Shown here piece by piece: positions 8,546-16,535 of a stretch of 64,000 nt of DNA. The translations under genes and the position numbers were made by a program. The DNA lies in contig NC_010571.1 of assembly GCF_000019965.1 (NCBI RefSeq), positions 4,349,001-4,413,000 of the forward strand. The letters are read 5' to 3'. This stretch comes from Opitutus terrae PB90-1 (GTDB taxonomy: Bacteria > Verrucomicrobiota > Verrucomicrobiia > Opitutales > Opitutaceae). The notes beneath the pieces were generated by a model. That model searched no databases, was not told the DNA's origin, and worked only from the letters and a program-made list of their open reading frames with translations. Position 1 is the first letter of the stretch, and each line of letters opens with the position of its first letter.

Positions 8546-8637
8546 GCCGACGCAAGCCCGCGGCGACTGTGCCGCGGTCCTTGAAGAATCATCATCATCG
8601 ATCGAGTGATCCCGGCTTTGTCACCGCGGATCGCCAG

Positions 8638-8680
8638 ACGGCCCACGTTCCGGTTTCGCCGGCGTGGGCCGTTCTGCTTA
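8638..8680. terminator. Rho-independent terminator-like hairpin
   Basis: The perfect 10-bp stem ACGGCCCACG (8638-8647) / CGTGGGCCGT (8663-8672) with a 15-base loop is followed by TCTGCTT. It lies between two convergent genes, the sorted surface protein (plus) and the sugar-binding protein (minus), and can serve either. Confidence 0.6.
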
Positions 8681-8751
8681 CGGTGCGGAAACAAAAACGC
8701 GGTAGCCAGGCTCGTGGAACCCGGCCCCCGGGGCGCCGCCCGGCGAGAACG

Positions 8752-9693
8752 CTACGGTTTCCGCAGCGCCTGCACCTCCGGCGAACGGAAGTTGTCGCTC
8801 GTCACGAGCACGAACGCCGGCCGTACCACCGCCGGCACCGACTCGCCCTTCGCCAGCGCCACGGCGGCGCGTACGCCCTGCACGCCAAGATCCTTCGGCT
8901 CTTGCGCGACCCAGCCATGCAGAATCCCGTCCTCGAACGCCTGCGCGGCTTCGTCGGGCAGATACGTGCCGAAGCCCACCACCTTCACCTTGCCGACGAG
9001 CCCGCTCTGCCGAATCGCACGGATCGTCGAGAGGGTACCGCGGGTCGCGGACGCGAAGACCGCCTTGATTTTCGGATGCTGAGTGAGCAGCAGCTGCGCC
9101 TGCTGATCCTCCTGATTCTTCTCGCTGCTGGCAAAAACATCCGCGTGCAGCACGAGTCCGCTCCGACTTTGCACCGCCTGCCGGAGCGCTTGTTCGCGCA
9201 ATAACACCGGCCGGTCGAGACTGTTGTTGCGCAGCAACGCGACTTCGTCGCCATCCTTCGCCAGCTCGAGAAACACCTGCGCCGCGGCGGCCGCAATCAC
9301 CGCCTGGTCCGCTCCCACGAAAACATCCGCCACCCCGTCCTTGAACGGCGTGTCGAGCGTGACGATCTTCACGCCTTTGCCCGCCAGTTCGCGTACCATC
9401 GCTTCGACCGCGTCGGGATTCGTCGGCGCCACCACAAGCGCGTCGAGATTTTGCGTCGCCAGCGCGGCCAGCAACCGCGGCTGGAAACCCACATCGAGCA
9501 CCGAGGGCGGGGCCTTGACGATCACCTCGGCGCCCAATTGCTCGCCGGTCTCGACCGCGCCCTGCTCCGCGTACACCCAGAATCCGGGCAAACGATCCTT
9601 CAACAACACTCCCACGCGTGGACCAGCGTAGCCGGTCAGCGGCACCCAACAACACGCCGCGAAAACCGCGGCCAAGCGCAGTGACATAGCCAT
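8752..9693 (-). CDS. Periplasmic sugar-binding protein of the LacI/ribose-binding type
   Basis: The 313-residue product begins MAMSLRLAAVFAACCWVPLT, a signal peptide, so it is probably periplasmic. The mature protein has the type I periplasmic-binding fold of ABC transporter sugar receptors: ALATQNLDALVVAPTNPDAV, KIVTLDTPF, VGADQAVIAAAAAQVFLELA and IKAVFASATRGTLSTIRAIR. No ABC permease or ATPase lies nearby, so it may serve a distant transporter or a sensor. The start at 9693 (or 9687) is preferred over upstream ATGs because the signal peptide begins there. The next upstream gene is a GH28 pectinase, consistent with uptake of released sugars. Confidence 0.8.
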   Translation of the reverse strand: MAMSLRLAAVFAACCWVPLTGYAGPRVGVLLKDRLPGFWVYAEQGAVETGEQLGAEVIVKAPPSVLDVGFQPRLLAALATQNLDALVVAPTNPDAVEAMVRELAGKGVKIVTLDTPFKDGVADVFVGADQAVIAAAAAQVFLELAKDGDEVALLRNNSLDRPVLLREQALRQAVQSRSGLVLHADVFASSEKNQEDQQAQLLLTQHPKIKAVFASATRGTLSTIRAIRQSGLVGKVKVVGFGTYLPDEAAQAFEDGILHGWVAQEPKDLGVQGVRAAVALAKGESVPAVVRPAFVLVTSDNFRSPEVQALRKP

Positions 9694-9766
9694 AACGGCG
9701 ACATCTACGGCACCGGATTCGGTAACTTGATGATAATTCGCCGGTCGCCGGCCCGCTGTCCCGAAA

Positions 9767-11101
9767 CTAGTGAACGTACGCCGGCTTTCTAGGGGCAACA
9801 CCCGGCTCGATCTGCCGGGTCACGCGTTCGAATACCGGCGCGCCCGCATCTTTGACCACTAGATCCTTCTCTGCCTGGATCGTTACGTCGCGCAACGTCA
9901 CCCCCGAGATCGGGCTATCCGGCAGGCCCACGATCTTTCCCGCCTTCAGCGAGCCGGTGACCGTCACGTGATCGATGAGGATGTCGCGGATCACGGGGAT
10001 TTTCGTCGGATCGCCGCGGAAATTCGGCCGGTTGTTATCCGTGTAGGTCAGATCGAGCACGATCGCGTTCTCGACGTCCTTCATGGTGATGCCGGTGTAG
10101 CGGATGTTTTCCACCACGCCGCCGGCGCCGCGCATGGATTTGATCCGGATGCCGTTGTCCGTGCCGTCGAAGCTGCATCGCCGGACGAGCATGTTCCGAA
10201 CGCCCTCCGTCGTCTCGGAACCGATGGAGATGCCGTGGCCATGCTTGATGACACAATCCTCGATCAGGATATTCGTGCCGCCGGACTTGATCACGATGTT
10301 GTCATCGCCCGTGTCGATGTCGCAGTGATGAATCCAAGCGTTGGTAACCGAACCCGGATCGATGGCGTCCGTGTTCGGTGCCTCCTCGGGCGCGCGGACT
10401 TTCACCCGCTCGATCGTCAGGTCGGTGATCCGCCGCGGCACGAGATGAAACATGGCTGAGTTCGACAGCGTGACATCCGCGACCCGCAGTCGTTCACAAC
10501 CGTCGATGATGATCATGTGCGTGCGCTTGTAGACCAGCCGTCCGCGCTGAGCGCGTGCGGCGCGTTCCGACCACGCCCACCACAGCGCGCCATTGCCGTC
10601 GATCTGGCCGGAGCCCGTGATGGCAACATCGTGCAGCTTGCGACCGTGAATCAATGGAGGCACCGGCTTCACCGCCGCGTTCACTTCGGCCTGCGAGCTG
10701 AACGTCGTCGGCTCGGGCAGCCCCCAGTCGGCGAACGTCGCCGGGGCTTGGATCAGCGCACCCGCCTCGAGATGCAGTTCAAGACTCGAGCACAATGCGA
10801 ACGGACCGGTCCGGAACGTTCCCGCGGGAACCACGAGTTTGCCGCCGCCGGCTTTGGCCACCGCGGCGATCGCACGCGCAAACGCTTCTGTGTTCAGCGT
10901 CGTGCCGTCACCCACCGCCCCGAAGTCCGTGAGCCGGAACGTTCGCTCCGGAATCACCGGCAGCGCCGGCCGCACGTGCTCGACCGCCGTCACGTCGACT
11001 TCGGCCGCGCGCAGGTCGAACGGCCTGCTGCCAGTCGCCAGTCCGGCCATCAGCAGGCCCAGGGCGAGGCGCACGTACTGCCGCTTCCAGGGGGTTTTCA
11101 T
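9767..11101 (-). CDS. Exported glycoside hydrolase family 28 protein (polygalacturonase-like)
   Basis: The 444-residue product begins MKTPWKRQYVRLALGLLMAG, a signal peptide, and then shows the pectin-lyase-fold opening FRLTDFGAVGDGTTLNTEAF. All GH28 catalytic signatures are present in order: NTDAIDPG, the paired aspartates in DTGDDNIVIKSG, GHGISIGSE, and IRIKSM. It should hydrolyse alpha-1,4-galacturonan or a related pectic chain outside the cytoplasm. The frame is open upstream to 11233, but the signal peptide sets the start at 11101. It lies 128 bases downstream of a histidine kinase gene on the same strand. Confidence 0.92.
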   Translation of the reverse strand: MKTPWKRQYVRLALGLLMAGLATGSRPFDLRAAEVDVTAVEHVRPALPVIPERTFRLTDFGAVGDGTTLNTEAFARAIAAVAKAGGGKLVVPAGTFRTGPFALCSSLELHLEAGALIQAPATFADWGLPEPTTFSSQAEVNAAVKPVPPLIHGRKLHDVAITGSGQIDGNGALWWAWSERAARAQRGRLVYKRTHMIIIDGCERLRVADVTLSNSAMFHLVPRRITDLTIERVKVRAPEEAPNTDAIDPGSVTNAWIHHCDIDTGDDNIVIKSGGTNILIEDCVIKHGHGISIGSETTEGVRNMLVRRCSFDGTDNGIRIKSMRGAGGVVENIRYTGITMKDVENAIVLDLTYTDNNRPNFRGDPTKIPVIRDILIDHVTVTGSLKAGKIVGLPDSPISGVTLRDVTIQAEKDLVVKDAGAPVFERVTRQIEPGVAPRKPAYVH

Positions 11102-11229
11102 GGGACCGAGCCTGCGGTTGTGGCCGTCGCGCGCGACGGCGCCGGTTCGCTCATCGTTGACCGGTTCCTCGCTCCATCGCCGCGCGCCGGCCGCGGAAAC
11201 CATCAGGTTTTCGTCTCTTCGCACCAGCC

Positions 11230-12444
11230 TCACTCCGCCACCACGTCATTCGCCTCCAGCCGGATTCGGAAACACGTTCCCGCGTCGGGCGTACTCGTGA
11301 AGCTGACCCGCCCACCCAGCACCTGTTCGCCCAGCAACTTCATTGAATAGGTGCCCAGCCCGCGGCCAATCGTGCCCTTCGTGCTGAAATTTCGCTGAAA
11401 AATCCGGCGGGCGTTCTCGGCCGTGATGACGGCATCGTTCCACACGCAAAACTCGATCGCGCCCTCCGCCCGCTCCGCCCACACGCGAGCCTCGGCGCCG
11501 TCCGGCGTCGCTTCGAGCGCGTTGATCACCATGTTCTGCAACACACGGCCCAGCAGCGTCGGATCGGTGGCCAGCACCGGAGCCTCCGCCGGAGCCGGCT
11601 GCACGCGCAGCCGCCTGCCCCGGACCGCGGGATGCAGCACGCAGGCGCGCTCCAAGTCCTCCAACACCTGCCGCACCGTCACGCGCGTCGTGATCCGGCC
11701 CAGGCCGTCGGGGCGCGCGGTGACGAGACAGCGCTGCAGCTCGATCTCGCGCGACAGCCGGCGGGTCATCTCCACCAGATGATCCGCCATGTCGGCGTCG
11801 CTGCGCTCGCGATCCATCGCCAGCATTTCGCTCGCCCCGATGACGGCGCAGAGCGTGTTCTTCACGTCATGGTAGAACGTCCGATCGAGCAGCGCCCGCT
11901 GCTGCTCCTCCGTGATGTCCTGCAGCACGAGCAGCAGGATGCGACGGCCCTCGCGCCGGAGCGGGCAGGCTTGCACGCGGAAAAACAGGTGGTCGGAACC
12001 CGCGATCGGTGGCGCCACGTCGATCGCGCACACCCGTTCGACGGCGCGATTCTCCGCCAGGCTGGTGACCTGCGCGATCGCCGCTCCGCACGTGGAGCAA
12101 TATTCGCTGGTGCCACAACCCCCCGGCATCGCGTGCGCATGCACGCAGTGGACCGCCTCGCCCAGCCGCAGTCCGAACGCCTGCTCCGCCGAGCCCAGTC
12201 CGAGCAACTGCAGCAGCCGGTCGTTCACCGCCAGCACCTGCCGCTGCTCGTTCAGCACGGCCAGCAACCCGCCGACCACGCGCATCAGGCCATCGATCAC
12301 CGGATCGTTGGCCACAAAGTCCAGCTGCGCCCGCAACTCGCCGGCATCGACGCGCTCAGCGGGCGCATAATGCGTCAGCACATTGCCGTTCGCATCGCCG
12401 CGATTCATCGGAGTCCGGGCATCAAACGAGTTTGGGGAGATCAT
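11230..12444 (-). CDS. PAS-domain sensor histidine kinase with Cys/His cluster
   Basis: The 404-residue product has no predicted membrane segments. A PAS-like N-terminal region (about residues 50-180) contains the unusual stretch HCVHAHAMPGGCGTSEYCST at residues 99-118, giving three histidines and four cysteines (100, 110, 116, 119) that could bind a metal or Fe-S centre. The phospho-acceptor region has FYHDVKNTLCAVIGASEM. The ATPase domain shows MVINALEATPDG (N box) and GRGLGTYSMKLLGEQVLGG (G2 box). It is a cytoplasmic two-component sensor, possibly redox-responsive. Its response regulator is not adjacent. Confidence 0.83.
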   Translation of the reverse strand: MISPNSFDARTPMNRGDANGNVLTHYAPAERVDAGELRAQLDFVANDPVIDGLMRVVGGLLAVLNEQRQVLAVNDRLLQLLGLGSAEQAFGLRLGEAVHCVHAHAMPGGCGTSEYCSTCGAAIAQVTSLAENRAVERVCAIDVAPPIAGSDHLFFRVQACPLRREGRRILLLVLQDITEEQQRALLDRTFYHDVKNTLCAVIGASEMLAMDRERSDADMADHLVEMTRRLSREIELQRCLVTARPDGLGRITTRVTVRQVLEDLERACVLHPAVRGRRLRVQPAPAEAPVLATDPTLLGRVLQNMVINALEATPDGAEARVWAERAEGAIEFCVWNDAVITAENARRIFQRNFSTKGTIGRGLGTYSMKLLGEQVLGGRVSFTSTPDAGTCFRIRLEANDVVAE

Positions 12445-12648
12445 CGTGGGGCCAACCGTGGGCCAGACGCTTCAGCCTGACGATTCGGCACAGAATTCGG
12501 TACGCTGAAGAGCGCACTGACGCTGGCAGGCTTGGCCGCGTGAGGACAGCCGAAATCGACGTGCCACCGCGCAGCCCGTCGTGTTCCGGCCCATCACTGG
12601 TTTGCGGGCGGCGGATGCGCGCGATCCAGCGTGCATGCGGGGTTGCGT

Positions 12649-13839
12649 CTACGGCTGCTGCTTCTGGCGTTCGTTGCCCCAAAGCTTGGGCTCGCCACCC
12701 TGTTGCCGCCGCCACGCATCGCGCCAGAGATGGATATCCGTCGGCGAGATCGCCGGCAGCGGTTTCCGTTCGACGCGCGTGAAACTGCGCGGCAGCCGTG
12801 CCGCCGTGTCCTGATACCAGTACGCAACCGAGGCTAGATCCAGCGTCAGCGCGTTGTTGTGGCCGTGTTCGATCGTGAACCGGCAGGACTTCTCGAAGAC
12901 GATCGGATCGACGACGTGGAAGCGATACACGTGCGTGCGCCCGAGCCAGCCGGTCTCGCCATTCACGCGCGGATAACCGAAATAGGGATGCTGAAATAGC
13001 TCCTTCGGACACCATGCCGTGTTGAAATAGTCCTCTGTCCCGGTCCCGTTCAGCGTCGGCTTGGCGTCACCGTCGATGAACACCATCTCGTCGCCTTCGC
13101 CATACCACATGGGGGTCGGACAATTGACGTAGTAGTTCACGCCCACGAAGTGGCCGCGCCCCTGGATGTCGACGATGAGGTAGTTGTCCTTGCCGTCGAC
13201 ATTAGCGCCCTGGGTGCCGAGTGTGCCCCATTCGTTCTCGCCGCCCGGCAGCGCCTCCGTGACCTCGCGGTTATACCACGCATGGAATCGCCCCTGCCCC
13301 TCGGCCGGTGTAGCCATCTCGAGATAGTCGATATTGAAATACAGCGCCTCGATCGGCTGCTCGCTTTGATTCTCGATTTCGATCCGCGCGCCCGTGGCAA
13401 AGGGCATTGGAAAATAGCTCACATACGCGCGGCCCCAGCCCGGCGTCACCGCCAGCGGCGCGCTGATGAAGTTGTACGTCTCACCCCAGCCGTTGCCGAA
13501 AAACGAGCCGAGCGGCGCCTCCACCGACGGATAATCCTTCCCGTCCCAGAACATCCGCAGCACGAGATCGTCGCGGTTGAGCTTGTCGGCGCCCGGAGCG
13601 CACGTGATCCAGATGTGCGTGATGGTTCCGGCGCCCTTCACGTCCAGCAAGGTCGCCCGCGCACCGGGCGCGATCGCCGTGAGCCGATCGTCGTTCCCGC
13701 CGTTGCGATCGTAGCTGCTGACGCGGCGTGACTTCACGCCGCTGTGAATCTCCGCGAGTTGTCCCAGCGCGCCCGTGGGAACCTGTGCGCCCGCCAGCGC
13801 CGGGAGAAGCGACACGAAAAGCAAGGTGAGCGTCTTCAT
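12649..13839 (-). CDS. Exported DUF2961 protein, GH172-like
   Basis: The 396-residue product begins MKTLTLLFVSLLPALAGAQV, a signal peptide. The mature protein has the DUF2961 pattern: RVSSYDRNGGNDD, AGTITHIWITCAPG, LRMFWDGKDYPSVEAPLGSF, GKDNYLIVDIQGRGHFVGVN, and NGTGTEDYFNTAWCP. DUF2961 proteins include GH172 enzymes acting on fructofuranoside or arabinofuranoside linkages. The conserved acidic residues in GTGTEDYF and the aromatic-rich context fit, but the substrate cannot be inferred. It lies among pectinase and nitrilase genes on the same strand. Confidence 0.85.
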   Translation of the reverse strand: MKTLTLLFVSLLPALAGAQVPTGALGQLAEIHSGVKSRRVSSYDRNGGNDDRLTAIAPGARATLLDVKGAGTITHIWITCAPGADKLNRDDLVLRMFWDGKDYPSVEAPLGSFFGNGWGETYNFISAPLAVTPGWGRAYVSYFPMPFATGARIEIENQSEQPIEALYFNIDYLEMATPAEGQGRFHAWYNREVTEALPGGENEWGTLGTQGANVDGKDNYLIVDIQGRGHFVGVNYYVNCPTPMWYGEGDEMVFIDGDAKPTLNGTGTEDYFNTAWCPKELFQHPYFGYPRVNGETGWLGRTHVYRFHVVDPIVFEKSCRFTIEHGHNNALTLDLASVAYWYQDTAARLPRSFTRVERKPLPAISPTDIHLWRDAWRRQQGGEPKLWGNERQKQQP

Positions 13840-13910
13840 GAGAGAGGTCTTGAGTTTTCCGCGTGCCGGCCGCGAGAGCGAAAACGACCGCGATTCTGAC
13901 CGCCGGTCCG

Positions 13911-14960
13911 TTACGGCACGCGTCGGCGCATCCTTTCGATCGACTCCGGCATTTCGCGCAACCCGAGCTCGCCAATCATCGCGCCTATGCTGCGCTGCGG
14001 ATCGTTCGACCAGAACACGCCGGTGTCCTCGCGCGTCGAGTAGTCGTAGCCGACGTTCGCGCCGAAACGCTCCGTCAGTGCCCGGCCCTCGTGCAGCGTC
14101 TCGCTCCAGTGCAGGATCGCATACGCTAGGTCAATCTGGTGCACCAGCACGCCGGGCGCAGTGATCTGTGCCGCGACGCGGCCGATCGGATCGAAGATCG
14201 ACGCGTTGTCGCGCGGCGCGCTGTTCACCACGAAATAATGGTGTCGCAACGCCTGCGCCATGGGTCGCAGCGTCTGCGGCGAGGCGCTGGGCAGCGCCAC
14301 CAATTCCGCGCCACCGGCGGCGAGCGCGTCCCATGCTTCCTCATAGCTCATGTCCCAACAGATCAGAATGCCCAGCCGGCCAAAATCCGTCTGAAACACG
14401 GGATAGCCGTCGCCCTGCGTCACCCCACCCTCGCACACCCCGCGCTCGTCGATCATCGGATGGACTTTGCGAAAGATCCCCGCCACCTCGCCGGACCGAT
14501 TCACCAGCACCGCGGCATTGCTGATCCGGTCCCGCTCGCGCAGCGTCATCGGCGCGACGATCCAAGTCTGATGCTCGCGCGCCTTCCGCGCGAGCGTGTC
14601 GAGCACCACCCCTTGGAGCGACACCGCTTGGTCCGACGCCGTGGTCGCGTCGTCGCGTTGCAGGGCGAATTCCGGAAACACCATCAGATCCAGTCCGCGG
14701 CCACCGGGCGCCTGGTTCGCCTGCGCTGCCGCCTGGTCGAGCAAGGTTGACATCAGGCTCAGCCGATCGGCGAGCGGCCCGTGAAAACCCGCCACTGCCG
14801 AGCCCAGCACCACCTTCCGAGGAAGCGAGTTTGCCCGGGTCGCCCACGTGCCCGCAGGCTGCGAGGCCACGGCCGCGCCCGTCAGCGGTTCCGCGTGCAG
14901 CACAACGGCAGCGAGCAGGAAGGCGACGAAGGCAGAGATCCGTGGGGCGCGGTCGTTCAT
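13911..14960 (-). CDS. Secreted carbon-nitrogen hydrolase (nitrilase superfamily)
   Basis: The 349-residue product begins MNDRAPRISAFVAFLLAAVV and carries a signal peptide ending near HAEP. The nitrilase catalytic triad is visible in order: Glu in VFPEFALQ, Lys in GIFRKVHP, and Cys in LILICWDMSYEEAW (written in the protein as GILICWDMSYEEA). It should hydrolyse a C-N bond of an amide or N-acyl group outside the cytoplasm. The start at 14960 is preferred over 15068 because it begins the signal peptide. It lies 71 bases upstream of the DUF2961 gene on the same strand. Export of a nitrilase-family enzyme is less common than cytosolic forms. Confidence 0.85.
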   Translation of the reverse strand: MNDRAPRISAFVAFLLAAVVLHAEPLTGAAVASQPAGTWATRANSLPRKVVLGSAVAGFHGPLADRLSLMSTLLDQAAAQANQAPGGRGLDLMVFPEFALQRDDATTASDQAVSLQGVVLDTLARKAREHQTWIVAPMTLRERDRISNAAVLVNRSGEVAGIFRKVHPMIDERGVCEGGVTQGDGYPVFQTDFGRLGILICWDMSYEEAWDALAAGGAELVALPSASPQTLRPMAQALRHHYFVVNSAPRDNASIFDPIGRVAAQITAPGVLVHQIDLAYAILHWSETLHEGRALTERFGANVGYDYSTREDTGVFWSNDPQRSIGAMIGELGLREMPESIERMRRRVP

Positions 14961-15137
14961 GTGCCGCAGCCTAGCGACAGCAATTTCCCAACCAATCCCA
15001 ATCGATTCGCTGGCGTCCACGCTGTTCGTGGCAGGCCACTTACCCGCCGCGCTCTGCGACGGGGTCATCCTCTGACTTTCCGTCCACTGCTGCGGCAGGA
15101 TTGCGACCGCAATCGTGACCGCTATCCACCGCGAGTC

Positions 15138-15560
15138 TTAACCGGCCCGCTCAGCAGCCGCGGGCGGACGCCCGCAGACTTCGTTGAGCACCGGACTCAC
15201 CGCCGCCACCGGCCGCACCTCCACCGTGAGCCCCAGCGGCAGTCCCGGACAGCCGCGCGCGATCTCCGTCGCCTCGTCGAGATCCGCGACGCTGAGATAC
15301 AGATAACCGGCGACGACTTCCTTGGCTTCGGCGTAGGGACCATCCGTCACCTTCTCGCCGCGCGGGCCTGACACCACGCGACCGTGCAGTTCCAGCGGCT
15401 GGCCGTGCTGGACTTTGCCTCGCGCCGCGAGTCCCTCATACCAGTCGTTCCAACGGCGCGCGAGTTGCGCGCGTTCGTCGCGAGTGAGGTGCCGGTGCGC
15501 CTCGATGCCGCCATTGCGAAATAGCAACAGGAACGGTGCCGGATGGATTTCAGTTGCCAT
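15138..15560 (-). CDS. YCII/DGPF-domain protein
   Basis: The 140-residue product has the YCII-related (DGPF) domain: FLLLFRNGG near the N-terminus, RRWNDWYEGLAARGKV, then VVSGPRGEKVTDGPYAEAKE with the DGPF-like motif as DGPY, and ATEIARGCPGL. Small dimeric proteins of this type are the usual partners and targets of ECF42 sigma factors. A second copy lies at 23367-23780 beside the ECF42-like gene. The start MATEIHPAPF aligns with the start of the other copy; MTAGMATE at 15572 is an alternative. It is divergent from the VOC gene. Confidence 0.85.
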   Translation of the reverse strand: MATEIHPAPFLLLFRNGGIEAHRHLTRDERAQLARRWNDWYEGLAARGKVQHGQPLELHGRVVSGPRGEKVTDGPYAEAKEVVAGYLYLSVADLDEATEIARGCPGLPLGLTVEVRPVAAVSPVLNEVCGRPPAAAERAG

Positions 15561-15673
15561 GCCTGCCGTCATGTGTCCCGGCCAGCGGCTCGTCAAAACC
15601 TCGCCGCCCGGATGACACACACTTTCCTCGCATGGCGGCGAGACACTGGACGCTGACACGGATTTTATGAACG

Positions 15674-15700
15674 CGTCCGCCTCAAACCGAGTCGTTCGTT
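15674..15700 (+). promoter_or_regulatory. Candidate ECF-type promoter upstream of the VOC gene
   Basis: CGTCCG, 17 bases, CGTT, ending 65 bases before the VOC start codon. The same layout, and the exact submotifs GTCCG-N14-GTTCGT, occur upstream of the DUF1579 gene (23217-23243). It resembles the published ECF42 pattern (TGTCGA then CGTC), from memory. The link to the sigma factor at 23937 is inference. Confidence 0.4.
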
Positions 15701-15765
15701 GATGAGTTGGGCGCGATCTGGCTCGAGCCAATCGCGCCCGATGAAACCTCAACCCACACTCCCCC

Positions 15766-16260
15766 ATGAGCATCACCACCCTCTCGAGCGCGGCCACTCA
15801 GTCCGCCGTCAAGCCCGTGCCAGAAGACATGCATACCGTCACACCTCACCTCGTATGCGCTGGGGCCGCCGCCGCGATCGAGTTCTACAAAAAGGCCTTC
15901 GCCGCCGTGGAAGTGACCCGCGTGCCCGGTCCCGAAGGCAAGCTCATCCACGGTTCCGTCCGGATCGGCAATTCGCTGGTGATACTCGCCGACGAATTTC
16001 CGGATTGGGGTTCCACGAGTCCGAAGACGCTTGAGGGCACGTCAGTGACCATTCACCTGAGTGTGGAAAACGCGGATCGCGTCGCCGAGACCGCGGTGCA
16101 AGCAGGCGCCAAGATCATCATTCCGGTCGCCGATGCCTTCTGGGGCGATCGCTACGGCGTGCTCGAGGATCCGTTTGGCCACCGTTGGTCCGTCGGCACA
16201 CACGTGCGCGATGTGAGTCCGGAGGATATCCAAAAAGCCGCCACCGAGCTGTGCGGCTAG
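15766..16260 (+). CDS. VOC-family protein (glyoxalase/PhnB-like)
   Basis: The 164-residue product has one vicinal-oxygen-chelate module of the PhnB/YdcJ-like type: TPHLVCAGAAAAIEFYKKAF, GPEGKLIHGSVRIGNSLVIL, VTIHLSVENADRVAETAVQA and FWGDRYGVLEDPFGHRWSVG. These are small cytosolic dimers; PhnB-like members often have no known substrate. It is divergent from the first YCII gene and shares a candidate ECF promoter with the DUF1579 gene, so it may belong to an ECF42 regulon, which commonly includes VOC proteins. Confidence 0.88.
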   Translation: MSITTLSSAATQSAVKPVPEDMHTVTPHLVCAGAAAAIEFYKKAFAAVEVTRVPGPEGKLIHGSVRIGNSLVILADEFPDWGSTSPKTLEGTSVTIHLSVENADRVAETAVQAGAKIIIPVADAFWGDRYGVLEDPFGHRWSVGTHVRDVSPEDIQKAATELCG

Positions 16261-16535
16261 CCAGAGTCGTTCATAGGCCGACGTTTCCCGCGGGCCGTTT
16301 GAGCGGTCGCCGCCAATCAGCGAGCGGATCAACGCGCGCGCCGTGCCGGTGCACATCCCGGCACCGCGGGTGCTGCCGCGTAAGAATACGTAGTCGCGGC
16401 GGTTTGAGCCCGCGGGGCCGGCGTTAGCGTACAGCCGTTCCCTGCGCATCGCCGCATCGCGCGGCACACCGCGACGGAGGTCACGCTCCGTCGTGGGCGC
16501 CGCGCGATGCGGACAACCCCGCAACTCTTGTCGCC

